64,000 nucleotides of DNA, taken from assembly GCA_019739215.1 (NCBI GenBank), contig JAHHDR010000034.1:183780-247779 (forward strand), read 5' to 3'. The translations under genes were made by a program, and so were the position numbers. Shown one piece after another: positions 44,367 through 52,455 of the stretch (the stretch's first letter is position 1; every line of letters starts with the position of its first letter). The DNA is from Rhizobium sp. GTDB taxonomy: Bacteria > Pseudomonadota > Alphaproteobacteria > Rhizobiales > Rhizobiaceae. The notes below the pieces were generated by a model, which made no database searches, was not told the origin of the DNA, and saw only the letters and a program-made list of their open reading frames with translations.

Positions 44367-45677
44367 TTACTGGATATATCCGCCTTCGGTCATGGTGGCG
44401 GTGGCTGCGTCCTGGGCCTGCTTCAGCGCCTCATCGACGCTCATCTGGCCGGCAAGCGCCGCCGAGAAGAGCTGGCCGACAGTGGTGCCGAGACCCTGGA
44501 ACTCAGGAATGGCGACGAACTGGACGCCGACATAGGGGACCGGCTTGACAGTCGGCTTGGTCGGATCGGCGGAGTTGATGCTGTCGAGCGTCATCTTCGC
44601 GAACGGCGCAGCCTTCTGGTATTCCGCATTGTTGTAGAGCGAGGTGCGCGTGCCCGGAGGAACGTTGGCCCAGCCTTCCTTGGAAGCGACGAGGTCGAGA
44701 TAGGCCTTCGAGGTTGCCCAGGCGATGAACTTCTCGGCCGAAGCCGCCTTCTGCGTGCCGGCCGGGATGGCGAGCGTCCATGCCCAGAGCCAGTTGCCGC
44801 GCTTGCCGAGGCCCGTATCGGGCGCCAGCGCATAGCCGACCTTGTCGGCGACGGTGGAGTCCTTCGGGTTGGACACGAAGGAAGCCGCCACGGTGGCGTC
44901 GATCCACATGCCGCATTTGCCCTGCTGGAACAGCGCGAGGTTCTCGTTGAAGCCGTTGGACGAGGCGCCCTGCGGGCCGGCATCGTTCATCAGCTTGACA
45001 TAGGTGTCGAGCGTCGCCTTCCACTCAGGCTGGTCAAACTGGGGCTTCCAGCTTTCGTCGAACCAGCGCGCGCCGAACGAGTTGGACATGGCGGTCAGGA
45101 AGGCCATGTTCTCGCCCCAGCCGGCCTTGCCGCGCAGGCAGATGCCGTTGATGCCTTCGTCGCGATTGGTCATCTTGCGGGCAGCGTCGGCAATGAATTC
45201 CCAGGTCGGGGCGTCGGGCATGGTCAGCCCGGCCTTTTCGATGAGATCCTTGCGGTACATCACCATCGAGCTTTCGCCGTAGAACGGCGCTGCATAGAGC
45301 TTGCCTTCGGCCGAGAGACCGCCGCGGATCGCCGGCAGGATATCGTCGACGTCATAGTCTGCGCCGAGATTCTCGAGCGGCAGAAGCCAGCCCTGCTTCG
45401 CCCAGATCGGAACTTCATACGTACCGATCGTCATCACGTCATACTGGCCGCCCTTGGTGGCGATGTCGGTCGTGACGCGCTCGCGAAGCACGTTTTCTTC
45501 GAGCGTGACCCATTCGAGCTGGATGTCGGGATTGGCCTTGGTGAATTCGTCCGTCAGCTTCTGCATGCGGACCATGTCGCCATTGTTGACGGTGGCGATG
45601 GTGAGGGTTTCGGCGTTTGCCATGCTGAACATGGCGATTGCTGTGCTCGCGCCCAGCAAGAAGGTCTTCAAGTTCAT
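44367..45677 (-). CDS. smoE: Sorbitol/mannitol ABC transporter substrate-binding protein
   Basis: A 436-residue family 1 extracellular solute-binding protein. The signal peptide NLKTFLLGASTAIAMFSMANAE precedes TLTIATVNNGDMVRMQKLTDEF, and the mature protein shows GGQYDVMTIGTYEVPIWAKQGW and LWAWTLAIPAGTQK. It captures hexitols in the periplasm for SmoFGK. ATG 45677 is preceded by GGGAGGAAG and starts the signal peptide; an earlier in-frame ATG (45791) would read through the promoter region. It is the first structural gene of the smo operon. Confidence 0.94.
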   Translation of the reverse strand: MNLKTFLLGASTAIAMFSMANAETLTIATVNNGDMVRMQKLTDEFTKANPDIQLEWVTLEENVLRERVTTDIATKGGQYDVMTIGTYEVPIWAKQGWLLPLENLGADYDVDDILPAIRGGLSAEGKLYAAPFYGESSMVMYRKDLIEKAGLTMPDAPTWEFIADAARKMTNRDEGINGICLRGKAGWGENMAFLTAMSNSFGARWFDESWKPQFDQPEWKATLDTYVKLMNDAGPQGASSNGFNENLALFQQGKCGMWIDATVAASFVSNPKDSTVADKVGYALAPDTGLGKRGNWLWAWTLAIPAGTQKAASAEKFIAWATSKAYLDLVASKEGWANVPPGTRTSLYNNAEYQKAAPFAKMTLDSINSADPTKPTVKPVPYVGVQFVAIPEFQGLGTTVGQLFSAALAGQMSVDEALKQAQDAATATMTEGGYIQ

Positions 45678-45701
45678 GAGATCTTCCTCCCAGAAGTAAA
45701 T

Positions 45702-45754
45702 TGAGCAAATGCTATGCTCATGGGCATTTACCCAAGGGATGGCCGGCATGTCAA
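45702..45754 (-). promoter_or_regulatory. smoE promoter and SmoC-type operator
   Basis: On the minus strand a perfect -35 TTGACA (45754-45749) is followed after 17 bp by GTAAAT (45731-45726). Just downstream lie two interlocking inverted repeats: TGAGCA-N7-TGCTCA (45702-45720) and AAATGC/GCATTT (45707-45712 with 45724-45729). The repeats cover the expected start of transcription, where a SorC-family repressor such as SmoC would act. Another odd palindrome, TGCTGCG-T-CGCAGCA, lies just upstream of the -35. Binding is inferred. Confidence 0.55.
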
Positions 45755-45894
45755 TCGGGATTCGTTGCTGCGTCGCAGCATAGGAGTTCAACGCAACAGA
45801 ATGGCCCCCAACCGTGCGAAACGCTCGGGGGACGAATTGGCTTGTCGATGCTGATGGAAAGGTCAGGCCAGCGAAAGGTCAGGCCAACAAGAGA

Positions 45895-46842
45895 TCAGGT
45901 CAGCCGGAGCAGGTGCTCCGCGGTTTCCTCATCGGTGATCAGGCCGTTGACCAGCCCGCCCCGGATGGCGCCAGCGATGCCGGGAAACTTGCGCTCCCCC
46001 TTGGCTGCCGCGATGACGATCGAACTGTCCCGCGACGGGATCGACACCGAGGCCACACGCTCGTTGGTAATACCCTCGATCATTCTGCCTTCGGCGTCGA
46101 ACGCCCAGCCGACGATCTCGCCGACCGCGCCCGCCGAGCGCAAGGCGAGCAGTTCGTCACGCGTGATGAACCCGTCGACGAACAGCGGCGCCTCTTCGGA
46201 CAGGTCGCCGATGCCGACGAAGGTCACGTCCGCCCGCGCGGCGAGCTCGAGTGTCGGCTTGATCATCGCCTGGCCATGCAGCATTTCGCGCTCGCCGCTG
46301 GAACTGGCAATAACAGGCAGCGGCATCGGGAACGAGCGGACATTGACCGAGTCCGACATGGTGAAGACGACGTTGTAATAGGCGGCGGAACCGTCCGGCG
46401 CGATGTTGCCGGTGAGCGACACCACCTTGTGCTGCGGACACTCCATCCGCGGCAGGAGTTCGACCGCGGCCTTGAGCGTGCGGCCGGTTCCGACCGCGAT
46501 GATCACGGGCTCCTCGCGCCGGAGCCAGCGCTCGATCTCCGCGCTGGCCGATTCGGCGACGCCCGTGATGGTGGAATCGGAGCCGGGATCGGTTGGCGTC
46601 ACGTCGACGAACTTCAGGCCGAACCGCGCCTTCAATGCATTGGAGAGTTCCAGGCAATTGGCGATCGGATGGTCGATCTGTACCCGCACCAGCCCTTCCG
46701 AGCGCGCCAGTGACACCAGCCTCTGCGCCGATTGCCTGGACACGCCGAGCTTGGTGGCAATCTGGTCCTGGGTGTTGCCCGCCACATAATAGAGCCAGCC
46801 GGCGCGTGCGGCGTCGTCGAGGCGGCTCACTCTCTTGCTCAT
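45895..46842 (-). CDS. smoC: SorC/DeoR-type sugar-binding transcriptional regulator
   Basis: A 315-residue regulator with an N-terminal helix-turn-helix (WLYYVAGNTQDQIATKLGVSRQSAQRLVSLARSEGLV, about 15-50) and a sugar-phosphate-binding domain (IIAVGTGRTLKAAVELLP, FVGIGDLSEEAPLF, RGGLVNGLITDEETA). It belongs to the SorC family that regulates polyol and pentitol operons. Lying directly upstream of smoE in the same direction, it should control smoEFGKS-mtlK. ATG 46842 starts the domain; a much longer frame upstream is the antisense of the neighbouring amidotransferase gene. Confidence 0.92.
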   Translation of the reverse strand: MSKRVSRLDDAARAGWLYYVAGNTQDQIATKLGVSRQSAQRLVSLARSEGLVRVQIDHPIANCLELSNALKARFGLKFVDVTPTDPGSDSTITGVAESASAEIERWLRREEPVIIAVGTGRTLKAAVELLPRMECPQHKVVSLTGNIAPDGSAAYYNVVFTMSDSVNVRSFPMPLPVIASSSGEREMLHGQAMIKPTLELAARADVTFVGIGDLSEEAPLFVDGFITRDELLALRSAGAVGEIVGWAFDAEGRMIEGITNERVASVSIPSRDSSIVIAAAKGERKFPGIAGAIRGGLVNGLITDEETAEHLLRLT

Positions 46843-46999
46843 GGATGAAGTCTGCTCCCTGCACTGCGGCGTGATCATAGGCTTGAGCCGCAAAAAGTCG
46901 CAAGGGGGCAGTCTGCTTTCCCGCGAACGAGGCTTGGAATCTGCGCCTCTTCGGATAATGTCCGACCCGTCCCATCGCGAACGCCGTCGAAGTGAACCC

Positions 47000-47875
47000 A
47001 TGCGCATCCTGATTGTCGAGAACTTCCGCAACACCTCTCTTGGGCAGGTTGGGGTGGCGTTGGCGGAAGCCCGCGCCCACCAAGCGTGGACACGGCCCTG
47101 GAGCGGCGACCCGTTGCCGCAACAAAGCGACGGCTTCGACGGCATGGTGGTGCTTGGCGGCGAGCAGAGCGCCATCGACGACGACATTCACCCGTATCTC
47201 CCGGACCTGGCCCGGCTGATGAAACGCTTCGGCGACGACGACAAGGCGGTGCTCGGCATCTGCCTCGGGAGCCAGTTGCTCGCGCGCGCCCATGGCGCCA
47301 CCAATCTCGTCGGCCAGGCGCGGGAATTCGGCTGGCACCGCGTCGCACTCACCGAAAGCGGACGTGCCGACCCGGTCTTCGCCGCCGTCGATGACGAATT
47401 CCCGATCTTCCAGTGGCACAGCGACACGTTCACCCTGCCGGAAGGAGCGCTGCATCTCGCCCGCAATGCGACGACCGCCAACCAGTGCTTCCGCATCGGC
47501 CGCGCCTCCTACGGCATGCAATTCCACTTCGAAGCCGATCGCTCGGTCGTGGCGGACTGGAACCGGGATTTCGAGGCGACGATCGAGCGTATGAACCCGG
47601 GATGGCTGGCCAACTTCCGGCAGCATGCCGAAAAACGACGGGGCCCGTGCCGACGTGGCCGGACTGGCGATTGCCCGCGCATGGGTGACACAGGTGACGG
47701 CGCGCTGAGATCCCGACAGCAAAAAGCCCCGGCGGGTCACGCCGGGGAAGCTGTCCACCATCCGGGGACACGGATGGCAGACATTCGAAAACGGCGCCCG
47801 GCCGTAACGCGAAGCCGGTGCCGCAAGCGCCGCGTTCCGCGTCATGCGGCGAGGCGCCCTGGGGTGAACAGGTGA
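47000..47875 (+). CDS. Class I glutamine amidotransferase, C-terminus altered by a frameshift
   Basis: A GMP-synthase-like GATase-1 protein. The nucleophile is C88 in LGICLGSQLLARAHG, and the catalytic H176 and E178 lie in YGMQFHFE. The oxyanion strand is MVVLGGEQ. The in-frame product is 291 residues, but after residue 211 it becomes Arg-rich and unlike the family. Dropping one A from the AAAAA run at 47631-47635 restores ENDGARADVAGLAIARAW and a stop at 47708, a normal length of about 235. The catalytic core is intact either way. It is divergent from smoC; the acceptor of the ammonia is unknown. Confidence 0.82.
   Translation: MRILIVENFRNTSLGQVGVALAEARAHQAWTRPWSGDPLPQQSDGFDGMVVLGGEQSAIDDDIHPYLPDLARLMKRFGDDDKAVLGICLGSQLLARAHGATNLVGQAREFGWHRVALTESGRADPVFAAVDDEFPIFQWHSDTFTLPEGALHLARNATTANQCFRIGRASYGMQFHFEADRSVVADWNRDFEATIERMNPGWLANFRQHAEKRRGPCRRGRTGDCPRMGDTGDGALRSRQQKAPAGHAGEAVHHPGTRMADIRKRRPAVTRSRCRKRRVPRHAARRPGVNR
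47721..47747 (-). terminator. Rho-independent terminator on the minus strand
   Basis: CCCCGGC and GCCGGGG form a 7-bp stem with a seven-base loop; on the minus strand it is followed by C and five T. No minus-strand protein gene lies upstream within 400 bp, which is the main argument for an RNA gene here. On the plus strand there is no T-run. Confidence 0.8.
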
Positions 47876-47960
47876 CCGACGCTGACCCTGGCGTCCGCCT
47901 GTTCCACTTGGGTCCCGGAGCCGACTGACCTGTCTGCTCGGTGGATAGACACACAATGTC
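47721..47960 (-). ncRNA. Candidate structured small RNA with intrinsic terminator
   Basis: The 416-bp gap between the amidotransferase stop and recF has no supported coding gene. Read on the minus strand it contains nested complementary segments: UCCACC/GGUGGA closing the unit, GCAGACA/UGUCUGC, a hairpin CAUCCG/CGGAUG, a long arm GUGGAACAGG/CCUGUUCAC with inner GACGC/GCGUC, and GCCGCA/UGCGGC. It ends in the terminator at 47721-47747. A weak promoter (TTGAGC, 17 bp, TGACAT) would start it near 47955. I cannot name it; 6S-like RNA and a trans-acting sRNA are candidates. Confidence 0.5.
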
Positions 47961-48124
47961 ACGGGCCTGTTGCCATCGGCTCAAGCAAATCCCTAAGATT
48001 TGAAACATCTGTCGTTTTTCACGACATCTGCGTTCGATCGCGGCACGCCTGCCTGTTTCCCATTGCCGCCGAAAGCCTCTAGAGATCTATCGGATCATCG
48101 AATCAAGGGCACCGCAGCGACGCC

Positions 48125-49252
48125 ATGGCCGACAGGGTCACCATCAATACGATCCGGCTCAGCGCCTTCCGGAACTACGAAACGGCAACGCTGGTCTTTG
48201 ACGGCCGGCATGTGGTGCTGACCGGAGAGAACGGCTCGGGCAAGACCAACCTGCTCGAGGCCATTTCCTTCCTCTCGCCCGGTCGGGGCCTGCGTCGCGC
48301 GGTGTATGCCGACGCCATCAAGGCAGGTACCGAGGCCGGGTTCTCGATCTTCGCACAGGTCGAGGGCATGGACGGCGAGGTCGAGATCGGCACCGGCATC
48401 GGGCCCGGCGCGGATGCCGGTTCGCGCCGGGTGCGCATGAACGGAACCGAAGCGAAGTCGGCCGACGAACTTCTCGATCATCTCCGCATCCTCTGGCTCA
48501 CCCCGGCCATGGATGGACTTTTCACCGGCCCGGCCTCTGATCGCCGCCGCTTCCTCGATCGCCTGGTTCTGTCGCTCGATCCTGTCCACGGTCGTCGCGC
48601 CGCGGATTTCGACCGGGCGATGAAGATGCGCAACCGCCTTCTCGAGGAGCGCTCCGGCGACGCGGACTGGATCGCCAGCGTCGAGGCGCAGATGGCCGGC
48701 CTTGGCGTCGCCATGACCCTCGCCCGCAGCGAGATGATCGGCCTGCTGGCCAAACTCGCAGGCCAGGGCAATCGTGGTGCATTCCCGAGCGCCGGCCTCG
48801 CCCTATCCGGTTTCCTCGACGACGCCGACGGCATCGCGGCGATCGATCTCGAGGACCGCTATCGTCGCATGCTGGATACGGGCCGCCATGCCGACCGGGC
48901 GGCGGGGCGCACATTGCAGGGTCCGCACCGCGCCGACCTCGTGGTCACGCATCTCGACAAGCGGATGGATGCGGCGCGCTGCTCGACCGGCGAGCAGAAG
49001 GCGCTGCTGGCCGGCATGATCCTCGCCCAGGCCAGGTTGACCGCCAACCTGACCGGTTTCGCGCCGGTCCTGCTGCTCGATGAAGTGGCCGCCCATTTCG
49101 ACCACAAGCGACGCCAGTCGCTATTCAACCTGATCGACGAACTCGGTGGCCAGGCCTTCATGACCGGCACGGACCGCAGCCTGTTCGACGCCCTCGGCGC
49201 GCGGGCACAGTTCTTTTCCGTCTCGAATGGGCACGCAACGCTGGAAAATTAG
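48125..49252 (+). CDS. recF: DNA replication and repair protein RecF
   Basis: A 375-residue SMC-like ATPase. Walker A GENGSGKT is at 34-41, the signature is CSTGEQKALLAGMILAQA, and Walker B VLLLDEVAAHFD precedes a D-loop-like stretch. RecF loads RecA at single-strand gaps with RecO and RecR. It stands alone here, away from dnaA-dnaN, as is usual in Rhizobiales. The opening RLSAFRNYE and the closing GTDRSLFDAL fit the family. Confidence 0.95.
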   Translation: MADRVTINTIRLSAFRNYETATLVFDGRHVVLTGENGSGKTNLLEAISFLSPGRGLRRAVYADAIKAGTEAGFSIFAQVEGMDGEVEIGTGIGPGADAGSRRVRMNGTEAKSADELLDHLRILWLTPAMDGLFTGPASDRRRFLDRLVLSLDPVHGRRAADFDRAMKMRNRLLEERSGDADWIASVEAQMAGLGVAMTLARSEMIGLLAKLAGQGNRGAFPSAGLALSGFLDDADGIAAIDLEDRYRRMLDTGRHADRAAGRTLQGPHRADLVVTHLDKRMDAARCSTGEQKALLAGMILAQARLTANLTGFAPVLLLDEVAAHFDHKRRQSLFNLIDELGGQAFMTGTDRSLFDALGARAQFFSVSNGHATLEN

Positions 49253-49355
49253 CTAATTCTTATCTTCAACCGCGACGAGGAACTTCACGAAAACTCACAT
49301 TCATGTTTTTTTGGTCGGAGTGGTATTTTAGCATCATTGAAATGCCACATTTGAG

Positions 49356-49399
49356 GAACCACATGGTTCTCGAAGGTGGTCGTCGCCCCTTGACCACCT
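49356..49399. other. Tandem hairpins in the recF-VOC intergenic region
   Basis: GAACC-ACAT-GGTTC (49356-49369) and AGGTGGTC/GACCACCT around a ten-base loop (49374-49381 with 49392-49399) follow each other. The 296-bp region between recF and the VOC gene is otherwise without a supported gene. They may be part of a small RNA or a recF 3' element. Confidence 0.35.
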
Positions 49400-49473
49400 C
49401 TTCCGGGTACAGGCTCGTCCCCCGCCGGCCCGGGATGCGGAGACAAAGACGCCCCTAATCTTTGTTCCGCGTT

Positions 49474-49518
49474 ATAAAAAAGACCGTCATGGCACCGCCC
49501 TCCAGCCATGACGGTCTT
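49474..49518 (-). terminator. Terminator of the fecR-sigma-VOC operon
   Basis: A perfect 14-bp stem (49480-49493 with 49505-49518) with an 11-base loop is followed on the minus strand by a run of six T (the stem supplies the first two). It lies 30 bp past the VOC stop. Confidence 0.85.
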
Positions 49519-49548
49519 GCTTTATCCGGACCTTGGCCGATGGCCGCG

Positions 49549-49944
49549 TCAGGATGCGGTTCGCGGGACGTCTTCAGACTGGTAGACCGAGATCACATGA
49601 CCGTCGGCATCCGCGAATTCCGCCGACCAGCCGCCTGGCGCATGGCTGACGAGCGTGACGATCGTCGTGCCCTTCTCCGCCAGTGCCTGGACGACATCCT
49701 CGATCCCGCCATCCGGAAGCTCGAAGACGATGATGGGAGAATTTCCGGGTCTGGATTCCATCTCGAAGAAGATGAGGTCGATTCCGCCTGCCGTCGAGGC
49801 GATCAGCCAGTCACCGGTTTCGCCCTCTCCGTCATCCTGCATCCGCTGGACGTCAAGGCCGAGCACATCGCGATAGAAGCGCTCCGTCCGGTCGATGTTT
49901 GAAACATAGTAGCAGATGTTACCGATCTTTCGGTTGGCAAACAT
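49549..49944 (-). CDS. VOC-family (glyoxalase-like) protein
   Basis: 131 residues forming one vicinal-oxygen-chelate domain of two beta-alpha-beta-beta-beta units (NICYYVSNIDRTERFYRDVLGLDV and GWSAEFADADGHVISVYQ). Members include glyoxalases, fosfomycin-resistance enzymes, dioxygenases and binding proteins, so the function is open. AAGGAGAG lies within the end of the sigma-factor gene and the two genes are three bases apart, so expression should be coupled. Confidence 0.85.
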   Translation of the reverse strand: MFANRKIGNICYYVSNIDRTERFYRDVLGLDVQRMQDDGEGETGDWLIASTAGGIDLIFFEMESRPGNSPIIVFELPDGGIEDVVQALAEKGTTIVTLVSHAPGGWSAEFADADGHVISVYQSEDVPRTAS

Positions 49945-49947
49945 GGT

Positions 49948-50568
49948 TCAGCTCTCCTTTGCTGTTACAGCACCCTGTTGCCGTGCAGGCATGGTTTGTG
50001 AGGGCCGGCTGACGAAAAAAAGATGGCCGTCGGGGTCATGGCCGGCAAGAAAAGCTCCGCTGCGCCGAATGGGCGAGATCAGGCTCCGGCGGATCAGGCC
50101 GTGGGCGAGCGGACCGGAAAGCCCCGCCAGATTATCGACAGAAAAGCCGGCGCCGCGAAGCCGACGCCTGATGTCAGCGATCCGCTGGCGAAACGCCATG
50201 TCGGAGATACCGAGAAGCCAGAGTATTTCCTGTTTGGTATGCCCGCCGCCGATCAGTCGGGCCGTAATCCCCAGCGCAGCCGGAAGGCCGGCGCAGGCCC
50301 GGGCGAAATCGCTGTCCTCGGCATGGCCGGTCATGGCGGGGACGAGGACCGTTTCGCGTCTCCTGCGCCGCACTGCGGATCGTGCGACGAACGCAACCTG
50401 CCTTCGGATCGCTCCCATGAGCCAGCGCCTGTTGGCACCGATGCTGAGGTCGGCCCGGCCGTGCTTGACGGCGGACAGCAGCACGGTCTGCAGGATGTCC
50501 TCGGCGTCGTCCGCCCGGCCCGATATTCGCCTGGCATAGCGAAGCGCGTCGGCATAGTCGCTCAGCAT
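49948..50568 (-). CDS. ECF-type RNA polymerase sigma factor
   Basis: 206 residues. The sigma-2 region is ALRYARRISGRADDAEDILQTVLLSA followed by RRWLMGAIRRQVAFVARSA, and the sigma-4 helix-turn-helix is GGHTKQEILWLLGISDMAFRQRIADIRRRL. A C-terminal extension of about 50 residues (LISPIRRSGAFLAGHDPDGHLFFVSRP) is unusual for a minimal ECF factor. ATG 50568 has GGAAAG four bases upstream and lies 40 bp after the fecR stop. No separate anti-sigma gene is visible. Motifs are weaker than in typical ECFs, so the assignment is probable, not certain. Confidence 0.72.
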   Translation of the reverse strand: MLSDYADALRYARRISGRADDAEDILQTVLLSAVKHGRADLSIGANRRWLMGAIRRQVAFVARSAVRRRRRETVLVPAMTGHAEDSDFARACAGLPAALGITARLIGGGHTKQEILWLLGISDMAFRQRIADIRRRLRGAGFSVDNLAGLSGPLAHGLIRRSLISPIRRSGAFLAGHDPDGHLFFVSRPSQTMPARQQGAVTAKES

Positions 50569-50608
50569 TCGGCTTTCCGGCAAACCATGCGCGAAACATC
50601 TCGATGGA

Positions 50609-51268
50609 TCAGAGCAGGCCGACGCTCTTGTAGGCTTCCTCGATGCGGCCCTTGCCCCAGGTCTTCGTCTCCGACATGTCGCCGCCGAACAGCGAGCGCG
50701 TCTTGGCGTCGGTGGCAATATCCACGCCCTCGCCGGCGGCCACGCTGCGGGTGCTCTGCCCGCTCTTGACCTCGACCAGCCCGTGCTCGACGAAAACGGC
50801 ATAATTGCCGCGGCTCCGGCCGGTGAAGAATTTCGTGCCGCGCACGCCGATCTGGCCGAAGGTGGTGCGGATCGTCAGGTCGATTTTCGGCATCCCCTCG
50901 GGACGGTCGAAAACCATGTCGCCGGACACCAGCTCGATGATCCCGCCCTGCTCGGCGAGGAAGCTGTCGAGCACGACCTCGGTATTCTCGCCCATGAGGA
51001 TCTTGGTATCGGAGCCCAGCAGCATGGAGGCGAAGCTCTTCTTGCCCGTCGCCACCAGATCGTTGTTGACCAGCGACGCGCCGGTCTTGATCAGGGTCTC
51101 GACATCGTTCTGGGTCTTGATCACGTCACCCTTGACGTCGATCACCTCGCCGATCGCGTCCGAAGCCCATGCCGGAAGGGCATGCGCGATCGCCAGCGTG
51201 CCGGCAAGCCCCAGCGCCTGGCGCCGGGTGAGCCCCTTGTTGATATGGAATAACTTGATGCCGCTCAT
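50609..51268 (-). CDS. FecR-domain protein with TAT-like signal
   Basis: 219 residues. The N-terminus carries a twin-arginine-type signal (LTRRQALGLAGTLAIAHALPAWA), then a FecR domain of about 100 residues (GEVIDVKGDVIKTQNDVETLIKTGASL, GTKFFTGRSRGNYAVFVEHGLVEV). It lacks the N-terminal cytoplasmic anti-sigma helices and membrane segment of FecR itself, so it is an exported FecR-like protein. ATG 51268 starts the signal. It is the first gene of a fecR-sigma-VOC operon. Confidence 0.85.
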   Translation of the reverse strand: MSGIKLFHINKGLTRRQALGLAGTLAIAHALPAWASDAIGEVIDVKGDVIKTQNDVETLIKTGASLVNNDLVATGKKSFASMLLGSDTKILMGENTEVVLDSFLAEQGGIIELVSGDMVFDRPEGMPKIDLTIRTTFGQIGVRGTKFFTGRSRGNYAVFVEHGLVEVKSGQSTRSVAAGEGVDIATDAKTRSLFGGDMSETKTWGKGRIEEAYKSVGLL

Positions 51269-51409
51269 AACCCTGAGCCTCCTCGGACCAATGGAAAGAC
51301 TATTCGATGAACTGACGTCTTTTGCAAGGCGTCTATTCACGCCCACGGCATGGGCACTGGTGCATGCTGGCCTGATTGGCCGGCCCGCGAAGTTCCGCCG
51401 GGAACAGCC

Positions 51410-52444
51410 TCAGCCGATATCTCCGGCATCCGGACCCCAGACGTCGGTCACCGCAAAGCCATCGGCCGTCGGGTCGAACGGGTCGAGCGCCAACTGCGTC
51501 AGCCCGAATGTCCAGGCCCGGCCGGTGATCGTCGGGATGATCGCCGGGCGCCCGGCAACCTCCGTGACGGCGGAAAGCCCGACCTGGAACTCGGTACCGA
51601 TGGTCGAGCGCGAGGTGAAGACGTCACCAATCTTGGCAAGGCCGCGCGCATGCAGCGTCGCCAGATTGGCCGAACTGCCGGTGCCGCAGGGCGAGCGGTC
51701 GACACGGCCGGGCCACATCGTCGTGCAGGTGCGCACCGCGCCATCCGGCTCCTCGCCACGGAACATCACATAGGAAATACCTGAAATCTCGGGGATCTCG
51801 GGATGAACGATCCTGAGGCTCGTGTTCAGCCCGGCCTTGATCTTCATCCCGGCCTCGACCAGCGCCCGGGCATTGGCCTTGCTGATGTCAGTGCCGATCG
51901 CATCGGCATCGACCAGCGCGTAGAAGATGCCGCCATAGCAGATATCGACCTTGATCCGGCCGAGGCCCTCGATGTCGACCTCGAGATCGAGTTCCTGCAC
52001 GAAGGACGGCGGCATTGTCAGCGTCACGCTCTCGCAGCGTCCGTCCCGGCAGGTCGCCGTCGCTTTGACGAGGCCCGATGCGGTGTCAAGCATCACGACC
52101 GTCTCGGGCTCCTTCATCTCAACCATGCCAGTCTCCAGCAGCGCCGTCGTCACGCAGATCGCGTTGGATCCGGACATGGCATGGGCCTGGTCGGCCTGCA
52201 GGATGATGAAGCCGGCATCCGCCCCCTCGCGGCGAGGCGGCACCAGCAGGTTGACCGAACCGAGCGGACCGGAGCGCGGCTCCAGGCAGCAGAAGCGGCG
52301 GATCGAATCGTCGACCGTGTTGATATGGTTGAGCTGCTCGGCGATGGTCCTGCCGGGAATGACAGGCACGCCGCCGGTGGCGACGCGGCCGATCTCGCCC
52401 TCGCAATGTACATCGACCAGTTGCAGCGTGCGTTTCCATCTCAT
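51410..52444 (-). CDS. Proline racemase superfamily: trans-3-hydroxyproline dehydratase / 4-hydroxyproline epimerase
   Basis: 344 residues with the family start LQLVDVHCEGEIGRVATGG. The two catalytic positions are Ser in AMSGSNAI (S91) and Cys in DRSPCGTGSSA (C253). True proline racemases and most 4-hydroxyproline epimerases have Cys/Cys; the Ser/Cys pair is linked to trans-3-hydroxy-L-proline dehydratase, sometimes with epimerase activity. It follows a D-amino-acid-dehydrogenase-like gene by 11 bp and belongs to the pxpBC-headed operon. ATG 52444 begins the fold; an upstream in-frame ATG reads back into the neighbouring gene. Confidence 0.88.
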   Translation of the reverse strand: MRWKRTLQLVDVHCEGEIGRVATGGVPVIPGRTIAEQLNHINTVDDSIRRFCCLEPRSGPLGSVNLLVPPRREGADAGFIILQADQAHAMSGSNAICVTTALLETGMVEMKEPETVVMLDTASGLVKATATCRDGRCESVTLTMPPSFVQELDLEVDIEGLGRIKVDICYGGIFYALVDADAIGTDISKANARALVEAGMKIKAGLNTSLRIVHPEIPEISGISYVMFRGEEPDGAVRTCTTMWPGRVDRSPCGTGSSANLATLHARGLAKIGDVFTSRSTIGTEFQVGLSAVTEVAGRPAIIPTITGRAWTFGLTQLALDPFDPTADGFAVTDVWGPDAGDIG

Positions 52445-52455
52445 ATGTGAATTCC

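Noticed and set aside
47721..47960. Assignment of the candidate RNA as RNase P RNA, tmRNA or SRP RNA
   Set aside because: The conserved cores (the GGAAAGUCC type of RNase P, a tmRNA tag frame, the SRP GGAAGG...AGCAG loop) are absent.
46157..47962. A 601-codon minus-strand frame running through the smoC upstream region
   Set aside because: It is antisense to the amidotransferase and out of frame with smoC. Amidotransferase catalytic motifs on the plus strand show which strand codes.
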